Shown: piece by piece, positions 29,568-41,031 of the stretch
How positions within the stretch are numbered: the stretch's first letter is position 1
Layout of the letters: the number at the start of each line of letters is the position of its first letter
Assembly (NCBI GenBank): GCA_028752905.1
Contig: JAQNBH010000014.1
Coordinates: 24,437,144-24,501,143 of the forward strand
Length of the DNA stretch: 64,000 nt
Direction of reading: 5' to 3'
From: Cladorhizidae sp. MBARI D1340-BT2
Taxonomy: Eukaryota; Porifera; Demospongiae; Poecilosclerida; Cladorhizidae
The notes under the pieces: model-generated
Told to the model about the DNA's origin: nothing
The model's input: the letters and a program-made list of their open reading frames with translations, nothing else
Databases searched by the model: none
Program-made: the position numbers and the translations under genes

Positions 29568-31800
29568 TTATCTAATTATCCAACAAGTCCAGTCCTGACT
29601 CAACCCACCCCACTGACCCCACCACAGATGATGATGAGTTCCCTCTCTGTACAGCAACGGGGATGCTATGCTCTCGCCTTCATCTCTCCAGTGCATTGCC
29701 TCGTTCTGTCCAGTTCCTTCAAAAAGGCCAGTGACCTCTTCCCAATGGCCCCGAAAGTCTCCAATAGCCACAGGTGTGAAGTGGCCAGGCCCTAAGATGG
29801 TGTGCTTGGCTGACTTCCTCTCCTCAGCTAGGCCAGCCACTGCTCCAGTACTATAGCGTGGGTAGGACTGTGCAAAGGTGTCTGTGCAAGTTGCATCCCA
29901 TATTATACTAGTGTCTTGCCATTCTTCCATGGAATTGTCGTTGCCCCATCTGGTTGCCTGCCATCCATGCAGTTCAGACCTATATAATCTTGAAGGGATG
30001 CGTGCTGTGGTCAGAGCTCTGTGCATAATGTCATTGATGGGCCCCATGACAATAATGGCGCCGTTCACTTTTCTTTCAACAGAGTCCATGAGTGGCCAGG
30101 TGGTCCACCTCAGTGATGGCACGTGTGGGGGCGACACAAGGAGGAACCCAGTCAAAGCCCCACAGCAACTCGCACGGTGTTGTCATCCATTCTCAGACCT
30201 AAGCTGGAAATAGGGGGAGCTTGAGCCAAGCACCAGCCTCCTGGTGGACACTGCCAAATGATGGGCTCTCGCCATGTCATCCGGGCTGTCCAGGAGGGAT
30301 TTTGTTGTCATTGTCACTACAAAAGTGTCCCAGATGTTCTGACTGAAGGCTGCAGTACCAGTGAGAGGGGGACTGTCATGGCTCTGAGACCACACTGAAC
30401 CAGTATCATACAAGTGTGGCATTGGTAGAGACTGCAAGCTAGCTGGCAGAATGTGACTAATGAGACTAGAGGAGGCAGCAGCTGAAGCCAGGTATAGTCA
30501 GAAGGAGCAAGCTGCACCTCACTCCGGAATCCAAGACCACCATATCTAACAGGTAGGGTTGCTTGTAACCTACTGGATCTTCATCACCAAAACCAATGTT
30601 GATCACATTACTCACTATAGATTTGAGCATAACATCGCAGGCAATTAGATCAGTGGAGAGTAAACAGGGGGAAGTTCTGTGGGGGTGCAGGAGTTTGGGG
30701 ATGGCAAAGGAGTTCTATAGCAGGAGAATACCATCATTGGCTGTGATGTGCTGCAATCAGCTACCCTTAAACTCAAGGGCTTTGAGTTTTTTCTTGAGAG
30801 TCCAGTAAGGTAGCACTCCAGGCAGAGTCATGATGATGGTTCCTCTCGTCATTGGGTTATTACAGATAATCTCAGACTTCTGATTGTTCAAGCTCAAACT
30901 AATCTCTGACAATGGCTCGATGACTTCCAAGTCTCGCAGAATCTCCTCCGTAGGACTAGTGTGATATCATCCAAGTACACCACACAAAACTCTGAAGACA
31001 TGAGGATGCAGTGGTAGTGGATAGACAAGCAAAAGAGGAAGGGACCCTAAGGGCCCACTGCTGCCCACACTCTGATGAATCAATTGTTTTGTCCCCCAAG
31101 AGAAGAGAAGATTGTGTGAAATACACAGTGTGCAAAAGGGTGGATGCTAGGGGCTAGAGCCTCAACAGCCTCCAACATCTTGTCCCTACGGACAGAATTA
31201 AAGGCATTCTTGAAATCCTGTTTGATCAAGCTGACTGTAGATGAATGTGGACTGCTCCTTCTGCACCTCCCTCGATCCCATAATCCATATGCCATGGAGC
31301 CAAAAAGGTCACCATGTCCTCACCACCATGTTCCCAGCGATCTTTGCCACCAACCTGTGGATAACCAACTGCAATGGGCCTGACCCCACCTCCTTTCTTC
31401 TCCAGGGCAATGAGGGTAGGTCCGAAAAAGAACGGGCGGATACTCATTTTCCCTTTCAAAACCAGAGAAGAATAGAAGGCCACGCATTGAGGAGGGCGGA
31501 GACCTCAGCATTGGGTGAGTTGATCATATCCTTCAAATGCTGTGGTCTCAACCCATCTGGCCCCCCAGCAGACCCATTTGGAAATGTCCTGATAGCCCGG
31601 GCCACATCCTCTGCAGACACTGACAGTGGAGGCACATGGCTGGTGGGATATAAGAGTCTAACGAGGACGAGGAAAGGGTGCTTCTCTTTCAAGACCATGA
31701 AGGTTTCATCACCCCTGTCTGCCATAGATCACACATGGCGAACTGCTCCCTTGAAATCTTCTTCTTCCAACTTCTCTACCTGCAGCTTGTGATAGGTGGA
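29568..31800 (-). pseudogene. Decayed non-LTR-type reverse transcriptase element
   Basis: Reading from 31800 downward in several frames: KLEEEDFKGAVRHV, then RTFPNGSAGGPDGLRPQHLK (31456-31725), LIKQDFKNAFNSVRRDKMLE (31080-31295), then VYLDDIT followed by a SLSLNNQKSEII-like part at about 30960-30870. The C-terminal part at 29568-30437 reads PYFQLRSENG, WDATCTDTFAQSYPRYS and AEERKSAKHTILGPG. This set is typical of a reverse transcriptase family with GGPDGLRPQHL repeated widely in marine invertebrate genomes. Stops and frame shifts show it is dead. The clade is not assigned, no poly-A tail or target duplication was identified, and the + strand frames are shadows. Confidence 0.8.
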
Positions 31801-32159
31801 ATGTCTAAATAAAAACAATATTTTAAACTGCTGGACAGGACTGGACTTGTTGGATAACTTAATAAGTTGTTTTATTCGTTTATATTTATATTGTTTGGTT
31901 GTAATATTTATTTTATAAAAATATTTAATCATTATAATATTTCATTTACATTCACTCATGGAATTGTTTTTAAACTAGCTCTTTCTATTATATGTATAAC
32001 TAAAATACATATAAAATCCCTATTTTTCGTATATTACATTCTCTATAAATAATTATATATAATCCAATACCTGCTGTTTATCTTTGCATCAATCTTCTTT
32101 TCTTCATATATACGCATGTGAAGAAGAAAAAATAAATAAACTATATACAATCAAAATTA

Positions 32160-32220
32160 TCATCATCGTCGTCGTTGTCGTCGTCGGTCGGCGGCAGCAT
32201 CGGCATCGTCCCGTCGTCGG
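32160..32220. repeat. CG-containing trinucleotide-rich segment
   Basis: A run of cgtcgt, cgg and cat triplets, the most CpG-dense stretch nearby. It is flanked by AT-rich unique sequence (31800-32160) with no recognisable gene. Confidence 0.6.
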
Positions 32221-32288
32221 CGGCATCAAATAAAAATGCTTGATATTAACTGAATACAAAAAAAATATGGTGGTTGTAAAAATTATGG

Positions 32289-32420
32289 TTATTGTAGTTT
32301 CAAATTGAGGCTCTTGAGAGTGGCCGCACAGCAGCCAGGCAGGTCCATTCCACAATCTTGATTGGCACTATATATTATGTTGATGTGCAATGCCTCCTTC
32401 ACTAGCAGTTCCTTCTGTGC
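32289..32420 (-). pseudogene. Penelope-like (tentative) 3' fragment, copy 1
   Basis: The - strand reads AQKELLVKEALHI, then NQDCGMDLPGC. The pattern KEALHI...NRDxGxxLPxCW occurs at the C-terminus of Penelope-like and related retroelement proteins. The same sequence in the other orientation is at 47560-47700. It is short and broken. Confidence 0.55.
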
Positions 32421-32554
32421 CTGGTCTAACATGGTGGCTTCCTTCCACAAAATAAGACATAGTCCGTCATAATCAACACTATAGCTTATACATGGTTGAT
32501 CATTAGTGATAAAGATTGACAGACTTGGCACTGATGACATAGCTCCCCAAGAGA

Positions 32555-33214
32555 TTGACAGCTGCCATACTGCTGAAAAGGAGACTTACCTTTGTCGCTG
32601 CCACCGGAGAAGTTGCTGAGAAAAGACAGAGACATGATGATGGCCCTTCAAGCAGATGGCAACTCAGAGACTCAGATGGAGATATTTCTATGGATACAGT
32701 CCAAACTGCTATTAGTGTGAGGCCAGAGCCTGTGGGTGAGTGTATTGATATCAGTGACTACTTACCAGATAAAACCTATACAAAGAGAGATGTCCTGACA
32801 AATTTTTTAATTTACAGAAAGTTTATAAGGACTCTATGGGTATTAAGAAGCAGTATTGCTAACATGAATGGGGTCTACCCATTATTTCTTACTCGACTAA
32901 GGAGGATGGAATTTCATGCATGCTTTTTCTTGTCGAACCAAAGAGCATCACTGTTGATAACCAAAGCATACAAAAAATTAGAAAGATGCACGAAGTCATT
33001 GTGAGCACACTCTTGCCTTGAGTACAAGAAGCTCGTCTTAAAGCATTTATTCAAACATCTGAATACCACTCCACCAAGGAACAGGAAATTTTTTTTTTTT
33101 AAATATGTGTTGAATTTTGTGGGAGAGAATTACGTGGTCACAGGGAAGAAGAGGTTTCTATGAATCCAGGCAATCTAATCGACATTCGTGTAGATGCCTG
33201 GGATGTTCATTTAA
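32555..33214 (+). pseudogene. hAT-family transposase relic, N-terminal part (DUF4371-like)
   Basis: The open part at 32555-33004 is followed, with frame changes, by CVEFCGRELRGHREEEVSMN then PGNLIDIRVDAWDVHL at about 33106-33213. C-V-E-F-C-G-R-x-x-x-x-x-G-H-R and NPGN...RVDxxD are hallmarks of DUF4371 in hAT transposases of the 52-kDa-repressor/ZMYM type. The relic breaks exactly at TTAA (33211-33214), where a piggyBac-like end begins. Confidence 0.75.
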
Positions 33215-33860
33215 CCCCTTGAACTCGGCTGGCCGGTATTCCGGCCGCACAATTATAAGCCGTCATACTCAGGAGGATGGTATACCGGCCGTGTGCGTCT
33301 CGTCGCTATATACCAATTTCCCAGTTGAAATACAGCCACGATAGGTCTCATTTTATATTGCTCAGGCTCAATTGATTTAGTGGATTCTCACTGTTTATTT
33401 TCGCTAGTTATTTCGTAGAAATCTGTCCAGAATGGCCCGAAATCTGTTGACTTTGGATCAAGTGTTGGACCAGATTGTATGTAGCGATGATGAAGATGTT
33501 ATTGGTAGTGATGATGGGAATGAAAGTGATTTTGAATCACTGATTGACAGCTCTGGAGATGATTCTAATGCTGGTAATGCTTCAATAGTGAGTCAGACGA
33601 CCAGGTAGTTATATATTCCAGTTGTTCAGAGAGGGCACGGTCGACGTGGTGGGAATGCTCCACGTCATGGGAGTGGGAGAGGTGTTGGAAGGGGCTATTC
33701 GCTACTGGTGGCAACCAAACAACTTTGGTCAAGGTCGATTCAGCTCGTAGTCGAAGTACCTATATGTGCTTCCTTCTGCAAAATAATAATATACATTACA
33801 GTACGAAATACACTGCACGCTATCTATACAATCCCTCAGCTAGGAATCTTTTTTAAATAG
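33211..33860 (+). mobile_element. piggyBac-like fragment inserted in the hAT relic
   Basis: TTAA at 33211 is followed by ccccttgaactcggctggcc and ggtattccggcc, the form of a piggyBac 5' end (TTAA target, CCC start). From ATG 33432 it reads MARNLLTLDQVLDQIVCSDD, then an acidic Ser/Asp stretch, as at the N-terminus of piggyBac transposases, ending at a stop after TTR (33606-33608). The catalytic part is missing. A TTAA at 33853-33856 may be the other boundary but carries no matching terminal repeat. Confidence 0.6.
33695..33806. repeat. Dispersed repeat shared with 39046-39166
   Basis: ctattcgctactggtggcaa, tggtcaaggtcgattcagct and cgtagtcgaagta, ending tctgcaaaataataatatac, recur near-identically at 39046-39166 in the same orientation. 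It is probably part of the piggyBac-like element's non-coding sequence or a second non-autonomous element. Confidence 0.75.
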
Positions 33861-33864
33861 CTAC

Positions 33865-34475
33865 TCACCAAAAAAGGGCAAAGGTATTTAGAAAAGCATA
33901 TAGTTTTACAAACTGAGAATTTGATTCCAATCAAGAAAGTTAAGTTGCCTTGTGCAACTTGCTGGGTTGAAAGACACATATCTTGGTTTGATTTTCAGAT
34001 AATATATCTGCTTTTGCTTGAATGTCTAGATGGCATTCATTCAAGACAGAATTCTGACATCCAGTGGGAGAGCAAAACACTAACTGAATCAAATTATCTC
34101 CTATATTTTTTCGGCTTTACATGATCACTAGCAACTATGCTTCAGGGATCCAGTATGGATATTATTGCTGCATACCAGCAGATTCAAGGTATTTTGGATG
34201 ATATGAGAAAAGAGCCTGAAAAATTATTTTTAAAGATGTATGAGCCTGTGCTTGCAATGGACGAGGTAGCAAACATTCAAATTATGTGCCTCGTAGATGT
34301 GCCGAGCAAACAATGCAAACTAATGTTAGTGGAGTAGCTGCAGATATATCCTGGAGGTGGGCTCTCTTTGTTCCTTATTCCTTATCTCAACAATTGATTT
34401 CAGAATTATTATCTAGATTTTGTCACTGCAACAAAGTTGCAACACAGAGGTTAGCCTAGTAACTTGTCAACTAAT
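33865..34475 (+). pseudogene. hAT transposase relic, central part
   Basis: In shifting frames: ENLIPIKKVKLPCATCWVER then HISWFDF (family: CxTRWVERHDS), LQGSSMDIIAAYQQIQGILD, then VPRRCAEQTMQTNVSG and AADISWRWALFVPY, and QQLISELLSRF (family: EYYRRxxFIPFLDxLIxELxxRF). At least two frameshifts and one stop occur. It continues the relic at 32555-33214 after the piggyBac-like insert and is interrupted again by a minisatellite. Confidence 0.82.
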
Positions 34476-34519
34476 AGAGTTGACAAAATTTGCTGCTATT
34501 TTGAAGAAGACTTACCTAG

Positions 34520-36790
34520 CATCCAGTGTCTAATACGAGAAGTCCAGCTTACCTAGCATCCAGTGTCTAGTATGAGAAGTCCAACTTACCTAGCATCCAG
34601 TTCTAATACAAGAAGTCCAGCTTACCTAGCATCCAGTGGTCTAGTACAAGAAGTCCAGCTTACCTAGCATCCAGTGTCTAGTACAAGAAGTCCGGCTTAC
34701 CTAGCATCCAGTGTCTAGTACAAGAAGTCCAGCTTACCTATAGCATCCAGTGTTTAATACGAGAAGTCCAGCTTACCTAGCATCCAATGTCTAGTATGAG
34801 AAGTCCAGCTTACCTAGCATCCAGTGTCTATACGAGAAGTCCAGCTTACCTAGCATCCAGTGTCTAGTATGAGAAGTCCAACTTACCTAGCATCCAGTTC
34901 TAATACAAGAAGTCCAGCTTACCTAGCATCCAGTGTCTAGTACAAGAAGTCCAGCTTACCTAGCATCCAGTGTCTAGTACAAGAAGTCCAGCTTACCTAG
35001 CATCCAGTGTCTAGTACAAGAAGTCTAGCTTACCTAGCATCCAGTGTCTAGTACAAGAAGTCCAGCTTACCTATAGCATCCAGTGTCTAGTACAAGAAGT
35101 CAGGCTTACCTAGCATCCAGTGTCTAGTACGAGAAGTCCAGCGTACCTAGCATCCAGTGTCTAGTACAAGAAATCCAGCTTACCTAGCATCCAGTGTCTA
35201 GTACGAGAAGTCCAGCATACCTAGCATCCAGTGTCTAGTACAAGAAGTCCAGCTTACCTATAGCATCCAGTGTCTAGTACGAGAAGTCCAACTTACCTAG
35301 CATACAGTGTCTAGTACAAGAAGTCCAGCTTACCTAGCATCCAGTGTCTAGTACAAGAAGTCCAGCTTACCTAGCATCCAGTGTCTAGTATGAGAAGTCC
35401 AGCTTACCTAGCATAGTATGAGAAGTCCAGCTTACCTAGCATCCAGTGTCTAGTACGAGAAGTCCAGCAACCAGTGTCTAGTACAAGAAGTCCAGCTTAC
35501 CTAGCAACCAGTGTCTAGTACAAGAAGTCCAGCTTACCTAGCATCCAGTGTCTAGTACAAGAAGTCCAGCTTACCTAGCATCCAGTGTCTAGTACAAGAA
35601 GTCCAGCTTACCTAGCATCCAGTGTCTAGTACAAGAAGTCCAACTTACCTAGCAACCAGTGTCTAGTACAAGAAGTCCAGCTTACCTAGCAACCAGTGTC
35701 TAGTACAAGAAGTCCAGCTTACCTAGCATCCAGTGTCTAGTACAAGAAGTCCAGCTTACCTAGCATCCAGTGTCTAGTACAAGAAGTCCAGCTTACCTAG
35801 CATCCAGTGTCTAGTACAAGAAGTCCAACTTACCTAGCAACCAGTGTCTAGTATGAGAAGTCCAGCTTACCTAGCATCCAGTGTCTAGTACAAGAAGTCC
35901 AGCTTACCTAGCATCCAGTGTCTAGTACAAGAAGTCCAGCTTACCTAGCAACCAGTGTCTAGTACAAGAAGTCCAGCTTACCTAGCAACCAGTGTCTAGT
36001 ACAAGAAGTCCAGCTTACCTAGCATCCAGTGTCTAGTACAAGAAGTCCAGCTTACCTAGCATCCAGTGTCTAGTACAAGAAGTCCAGCTTACCTAGCATC
36101 CAGTGTCTAGTACAAGAAGTCCAGCTTACCTAGCATCCAGTGTCTAGTACAAGAAGTCCAGCTTTCCTAGCATCCAGTGTCTAGTACAAGAAGTCCAGCT
36201 TACCTAGCATCCAGTGTCTAGTACAAGAAGTCCAGCTTACCTAGCATCCAGTGTCTAGTACAAGAAGTCCAGCTTACCTAGCATCCAGTGTCTAGTACGA
36301 GAAGTCCTGCTTACCTAGCATCCAGTGTCTAGTACAAGAAGTCTAGCTTACCTAGCATCCAGTGTCTAGTACGAGAAGTCCAGCTTACCTAGCATCCAGT
36401 GTCTAGTACAAGAAGTCCAGCTTACCTAGCATCCAGTGTCTGGTAGAAGAAGTCCAGCTTACCTAGCATCCAGTGTCTAGTACAAGAAGTCCAGCTTACC
36501 TAGCATCCAGTGTCTAATACGAGAAGTCCAGCTTACCTAGCATCCAGTGTCTAGTACAAGAAGTCCAGCTTACCTAGCATCCAGTGTCTAATACGAGAAG
36601 TCCAGCTTACCTAGCATCCAGTGTCTAGTACAAGAAGTCCAGCTTACCTAGCATCCAGTGTCTAGTACGAGAAGTCCAGCGTACCTAGCATCCAGTGTCT
36701 GGTACAAGAAGTCCAGCTTACCTAGCATCCAGTGTCTAGTACGAGAAGTCCAGCTTACCTAGCATCCAGTGTCTAGTACAAGAAATCCAG
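34520..36790. repeat. 37-bp minisatellite inside the hAT relic, about 61 units
   Basis: The unit is cttacctagcatccagtgtc followed by tagtacaagaagtccag. Variants are tacgag, tatgag, gcaacc and a 2-base insertion (ctatagcat). Sequence before and after belongs to the same transposase, so the array grew or inserted within it. On the - strand each unit contains AGGTAAG. Confidence 0.97.
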
Positions 36791-36794
36791 CTAT

Positions 36795-37018
36795 GGCGGA
36801 GACTTTGGCAGGACAATGAGAAAAAACCTGATACAATTCAAGACACTTTAGAAGAAATCAACCAGCAATTATATTCCAACATTACTGCTATTCTGCATGT
36901 ACCACTTTTGATTCTGTGACAGTATGCTTCAGTTGAGTTGTCACTAAAATTTATCAAATGACCTTTGCGCTCAACAATGGGTGAAGAAAGACTAAATGCT
37001 TTGATCTATGATATGTAG
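36795..37018 (+). pseudogene. hAT transposase relic, C-terminal dimerisation region
   Basis: It reads LWRRLWQDNEKKPDTIQDTL, EEINQQLYSNITAILHVPLL, then after two stops PLRSTMGEERLNALIYDM. This is the hAT C-terminal domain (PNI..LL.I...TLPVTTCxCERSFS, LRSTMxEERLNxLALL). The central CERSFS part is degraded to YASVELSLKFI. Confidence 0.82.
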
Positions 37019-37960
37019 CTATTGGCATATATACTATTAGCATAAATAAAGATGTAGCTATTGGCATACATAAAGATGTAGTTATTGATATAAATAAAGA
37101 TATAGCTATTGGCATAAATAAAGATGTAGCTATTGACATAAATAAAGATTGACATACATAAAGATGCATCTATAGACATAAATAAAGATGTAGCTATTGG
37201 CATAAATAAAGATGTAGCTATTGGCATAAATAAAGATTAGTTATTGACATAAAGATGTAGCTATTGACATAAATAAAGATGTAGCTATTGGCATAAATAA
37301 AGATGTAGCTATTGACATAAATAAAGATGTAGGCATAAATAAATATGTAGCTATTGACATAAATAAAGATGTAGCTATTGAGATGTAGCTATTTGACATA
37401 ATAAAGATGTAACTATTGACATAAATAAAGACTGAGATGCATCTATAGACATAAATAAAGATGTAGCTATTGGCAAGTATATAGCTATTGGCATAAATAA
37501 AGATGTAGCTATTGGCATAAATAAAAATGTAGTTATTGGCATAAATAAAGATGTAGCTATTGGCATAAATAAAGATGTAGCTATTGACATGAATAAAGAT
37601 GTAGCTATTGACATAAATAAAGATGCATCTATAAAGATGTAGCTATTGGCATAAATAAAGATGTAGCTATTAGCATAAATAAAGATGTAGCTATTGGCAT
37701 AAATAAAGATGTAGCTATTGACATGAATAAAGATGTAGCTATTGGCATAAATAAAGATGCAGCTATTGGCACAAATAAAGATGTAAGCTATAAAGATGTA
37801 GCTATTGGCATAAATAAAGATGTAGCTATTGGCATAAATAAAGATGTAGCTATTGGCATAAATAAAGATGTAGCTATTGGCATAAATAAAGATGTATCTA
37901 TTGGCATAAATAAAGATGTAGCTATTGACATAAATAAAGATGCAGCTATTAAGATATAGC
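37005..37960. repeat. 24-bp minisatellite, about 38 units
   Basis: The unit is gatgtagctattggcataaa followed by taaa, with gacata and gcatct variants and several truncated units. It begins in the last codons of the hAT relic (tatgatatgtagctattggc). 24 is a multiple of 3, so it gives DVAIGINK open frames that are artefacts. Confidence 0.95.
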
Positions 37961-38159
37961 TATTGTTTAGTTTTAAATTTTGGAAAAAATTATACTATTT
38001 TTTTTGCAAAATAACCCCCAACAACTCAGAAAATTCATTAAGTCAAAATATATTAGCAATGTAGATATTAGTATGATGATGTGTGCTAATCAGCTGAATC
38101 ATCATTTTGTGGTGTTCCTTACAGTTCTCGTACAGCCTCGTGGTGCTTCCTCTCTACAT

Positions 38160-38404
38160 ATGTGGATAGCACTCCCACAACAGAGCGTGGCTATATATAT
38201 ATATATATATACAGAACTCCCACAACAAAGCGTGGGTATTTAAGCTAGTGTATATATATACAGAACTCCCACAACAGAGCATGGGTATTTAAGCTAGTGT
38301 ATATATATATATATACAGAACTCCCACAACAGAGCGTGGGTATTAAGCTAGTGTATATATATACAAAACTCAACTCCCACAACAGAGCGTGAGTATTTAA
38401 GTTA

Positions 38405-38441
<37 letters not shown>

Positions 38442-38590
38442 AAACTCCTACAACAGAGCATGGGTATTTAAGTTAGTATATATATATATATATATATATA
38501 CAGCACTCCCTCAACAGAGCGTGGGTATTTAAGTTAGTATATATATATATATATATATACAGAACTCCCTCAACAGAGCGTGGGTATAGT
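38160..38590. repeat. About 60-bp minisatellite with variable (TA)n, 7 units
   Basis: Units contain cagaactcccacaacagagc, gtgggtatttaagctagt and a (ta)n run of 4 to 17 repeats. Length variation is in the TA run. Confidence 0.95.
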
Positions 38591-38599
38591 AAGCAATAA

Positions 38600-39970
38600 A
38601 AAAGAGAAGTGAACTGTTGACCTATAATGTAATCAGCTGACAGTTACTCATTGACTAAGCATATAAAACATAGAATATTTGGCACCAGTGAGCCCTCTTG
38701 TTGTTGTTCTCCCAATATAAACTTCTGCAAAGTCTATAGCTAATACTGCGTAGTATATATACATTTCCTTGACAATAAAGGTCTGCATGAATATTCCCTG
38801 ATTATGCTATGATTTGGTTAAAGCTCTTGCGACAGAACTGCATGTGATTATGTGATGATAATTATATCAAACTTCTATGCATATAAGAAATGAAAATAAT
38901 AATTATTAAAAAGTGAGCAACATTTATGCACATAATTTGATATTGAACAATGTCAGTTCCTTGTAATGATAATGATGCAACTGCAGGTGGTTTGCTACCT
39001 ACCGAGCACACAATTGATCACAAATAAAGTGTATAATATGTTTGCTGGTGCTATTCGCTACTGGTGACAACCAAACAACTGTTTTGAGTTGGTCAAGGTC
39101 GATTCAACTCGTAGTCGAAGTATATGTGCCTCCTTCTGCAAAATAATAATATACATTACAGTACAGGATCTATATACCACACTGCATCACAATGATATTC
39201 CTAGAAAAATGTTCTGCTTAAGCATAGATTTAGCTTTTTTTAAAAATATATATATTTTTTAAGACATGAAAAATTGAGCGTCAGTTTTATAGGTAAATGG
39301 AAGGCATCTCTAAATAGCTGAATTCTTCTATCTCATGCCGTGCACAAATATTCTTAGATAATCAAAAATGGCTTAGTATAAAATAAAAAAATAATAAATA
39401 AAAATAATAATAAAAAAAACAAAAAAACCCAAGCAGCAGAGGCTGACAAACATATCTCAGACAAGGAGCTCTACTAAGCTTGGGTGTAGATGCAGTGGCC
39501 TTCCTCTCAGTGCTGGAAATGGATGCTGAAGAGCCGTTGTTAACCAACTCATTTTAGTTCGACTGCTTTTCTCTTGATACAGACAGCTGTGGTGAGAAAG
39601 AGCATCTGCTGGTGGCTGCAGAGGCTTCAGCAGGAGTGCAGCTGCAAACTCAGCAAACTGTATCGTGCAAACCTAGCATGCCTTGCTTGGTAGCAGGACC
39701 TAGCCCTAGCCCTAGCCCTAGCCCTAGATGATGTATATTTACTAAACCCATTTTCTGGGGGTTAAATTATTAATGAGAGAGTTAATCATTTTCGTATCAG
39801 TACGCTAAAAATTACTAAAAATTAATTAGTATATTCACGAGTTTAACAACATGCAGTATATTCTCTAACAGAAATTGTGGGAAATTATTATTGGAAGGGC
39901 AGCTATAATTAAAAGCTGGTTTACTATGAGGTAAGTTCCGGTACGACAATTATTACTATTATTATTATTT
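38600..39970. other. Non-coding stretch with hexamer repeat
   Basis: No gene is seen. It contains the repeat shared with 33695-33806 (at 39046-39166), an A/T-rich stretch at 39380-39430 and a short tandem run of ccctag at 39698-39727. An open frame on the - strand at 39362-39547 has no recognisable features. Confidence 0.6.
39698..39727. repeat. (CCCTAG)5 hexamer repeat
   Basis: Five exact copies of ccctag/agccct. It differs by one base from the metazoan telomere repeat complement (CCCTAA). Confidence 0.85.
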
Positions 39971-39978
39971 TAAATGTC

Positions 39979-40076
39979 AACAATTGTACTACAGATCACA
40001 TCTTCCATCTTCGAAGGATTCTTTATGGCCATAAAAAATCCTTCAAAGATGGAAGTTGTGATCTGTAGTGCAATTT
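39979..40076. mobile_element. Foldback (hairpin) element, arms about 43 bp
   Basis: Left arm: caattgtactacagatcaca, tcttccatcttcgaaggatt. Right arm: aatccttcaaagatggaagt, tgtgatctgtagtgcaattt. They are inverses with a few mismatches and a loop near tttatggccataaa, which is itself palindromic. It could be a MITE-like foldback element; a hairpin RNA is possible if transcribed. Confidence 0.75.
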
Positions 40077-40255
40077 GGAAGCTTTTGTTGCTGATGAAGA
40101 CTGCCCAGTCACCTGTATTTACTGTGTTCCAAACTGCCATTCTAATGAGTTTATCTTTGAAAAAAAAGTTAAAGCTATAAATATTATGGATATATAACAT
40201 AAAACACACAACTGAAATCAGTCGTTGATCATTATTAACCTCAGCTCCTGTAAGC

Positions 40256-40878
40256 ACTCAGCCACACAATACCTGGGGCATCTTAAAGTCACTAAACCTA
40301 CCATCTGTAGGTGAAGAAATGTAGCTTCTCCCAATGCTTAACTTGGTTTGTTTCTCGACGTTTTGAACAAATGCTCAGCCTTCAGCGTCTAGCCAAAAGG
40401 TTGAGAAACACATATTAAGTTGATCGATTAAGTTGATCGATGGCAATCTCATTATATTCTACTATGTCAACTGTGAGTCCATTTATCTAAGAAATGTATA
40501 ACTTTTGGAGAAGTCGAGGGCTGCATTGCAAATAGCTAGTTATTAGACTGACGTTAGTAGTATATAGTGTTTTTTGTGTTTTAAATTTTTTTGTAGGTTT
40601 TATTAAAAATGAACAATAACAAAAACAACTCGATACGTAAAACCTTTAAAAGCTGTCGAGTACGGCTGCGGCACAATCAGTCACGTTTTGGCCACACCCA
40701 TTACTTTCCTCCTTTCCCTCTCTATTTGTTTTTTCCCAAAGCAAACATGGCAATTCTCGTGTAACGATTGTCACATGACAGCAGCAAAATACAACGACAT
40801 CATCGTTATTTATTCCCATGCCCAACATTTAAAACTACACTCTCATCACTGCCTTAAAATAGGCTTGCTACAGCCGTG
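40256..40878. other. Sequence downstream of the receptor gene
   Basis: No recognised gene. It would include the 3' UTR of the - strand receptor. The nearest - strand AATAAA-type signal is not obvious: tttattaaaa near 40598 (- strand ttttaataaa) is a possible signal, about 280 bases past the stop. Confidence 0.45.
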
Positions 40879-41031
40879 CTAGTATAGAGCCAGCTTCTGT
40901 GTCAAACTTGCCTCCTCTAGCTCCTTCTTGAGTTGGTCACATTCAAAGTGTATTGAGGTAATCCTGTTCAACAGTCTGTTGTTTTTCTTCGCTTCCTCCT
41001 TGGTTCTGTAATCTTTGTAAATTGCCACACA
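40879..41031 (-). CDS. GABA-B-like receptor, last exon: cytoplasmic coiled coil
   Basis: Acceptor attattag (- strand) joins in phase 0 after FIPK of the TM7 exon. It reads CVAIYKDYRTKEEAKKNNRL, LNRITSIHFECDQLKKELEE, then ASLTQKLALY and stop. The heptad-like tail resembles the coiled coil that follows TM7 in GABA-B receptors, where it mediates subunit pairing. It lies 5.4 kb from the TM5-TM7 exon. Confidence 0.82.
   Translation of the reverse strand, partial: CVAIYKDYRTKEEAKKNNRLLNRITSIHFECDQLKKELEEASLTQKLALY

Noticed and set aside
29544..30213. + strand open frames of 60-110 codons
   Set aside because: Shadows of the - strand reverse transcriptase relic, which carries the recognisable motifs.
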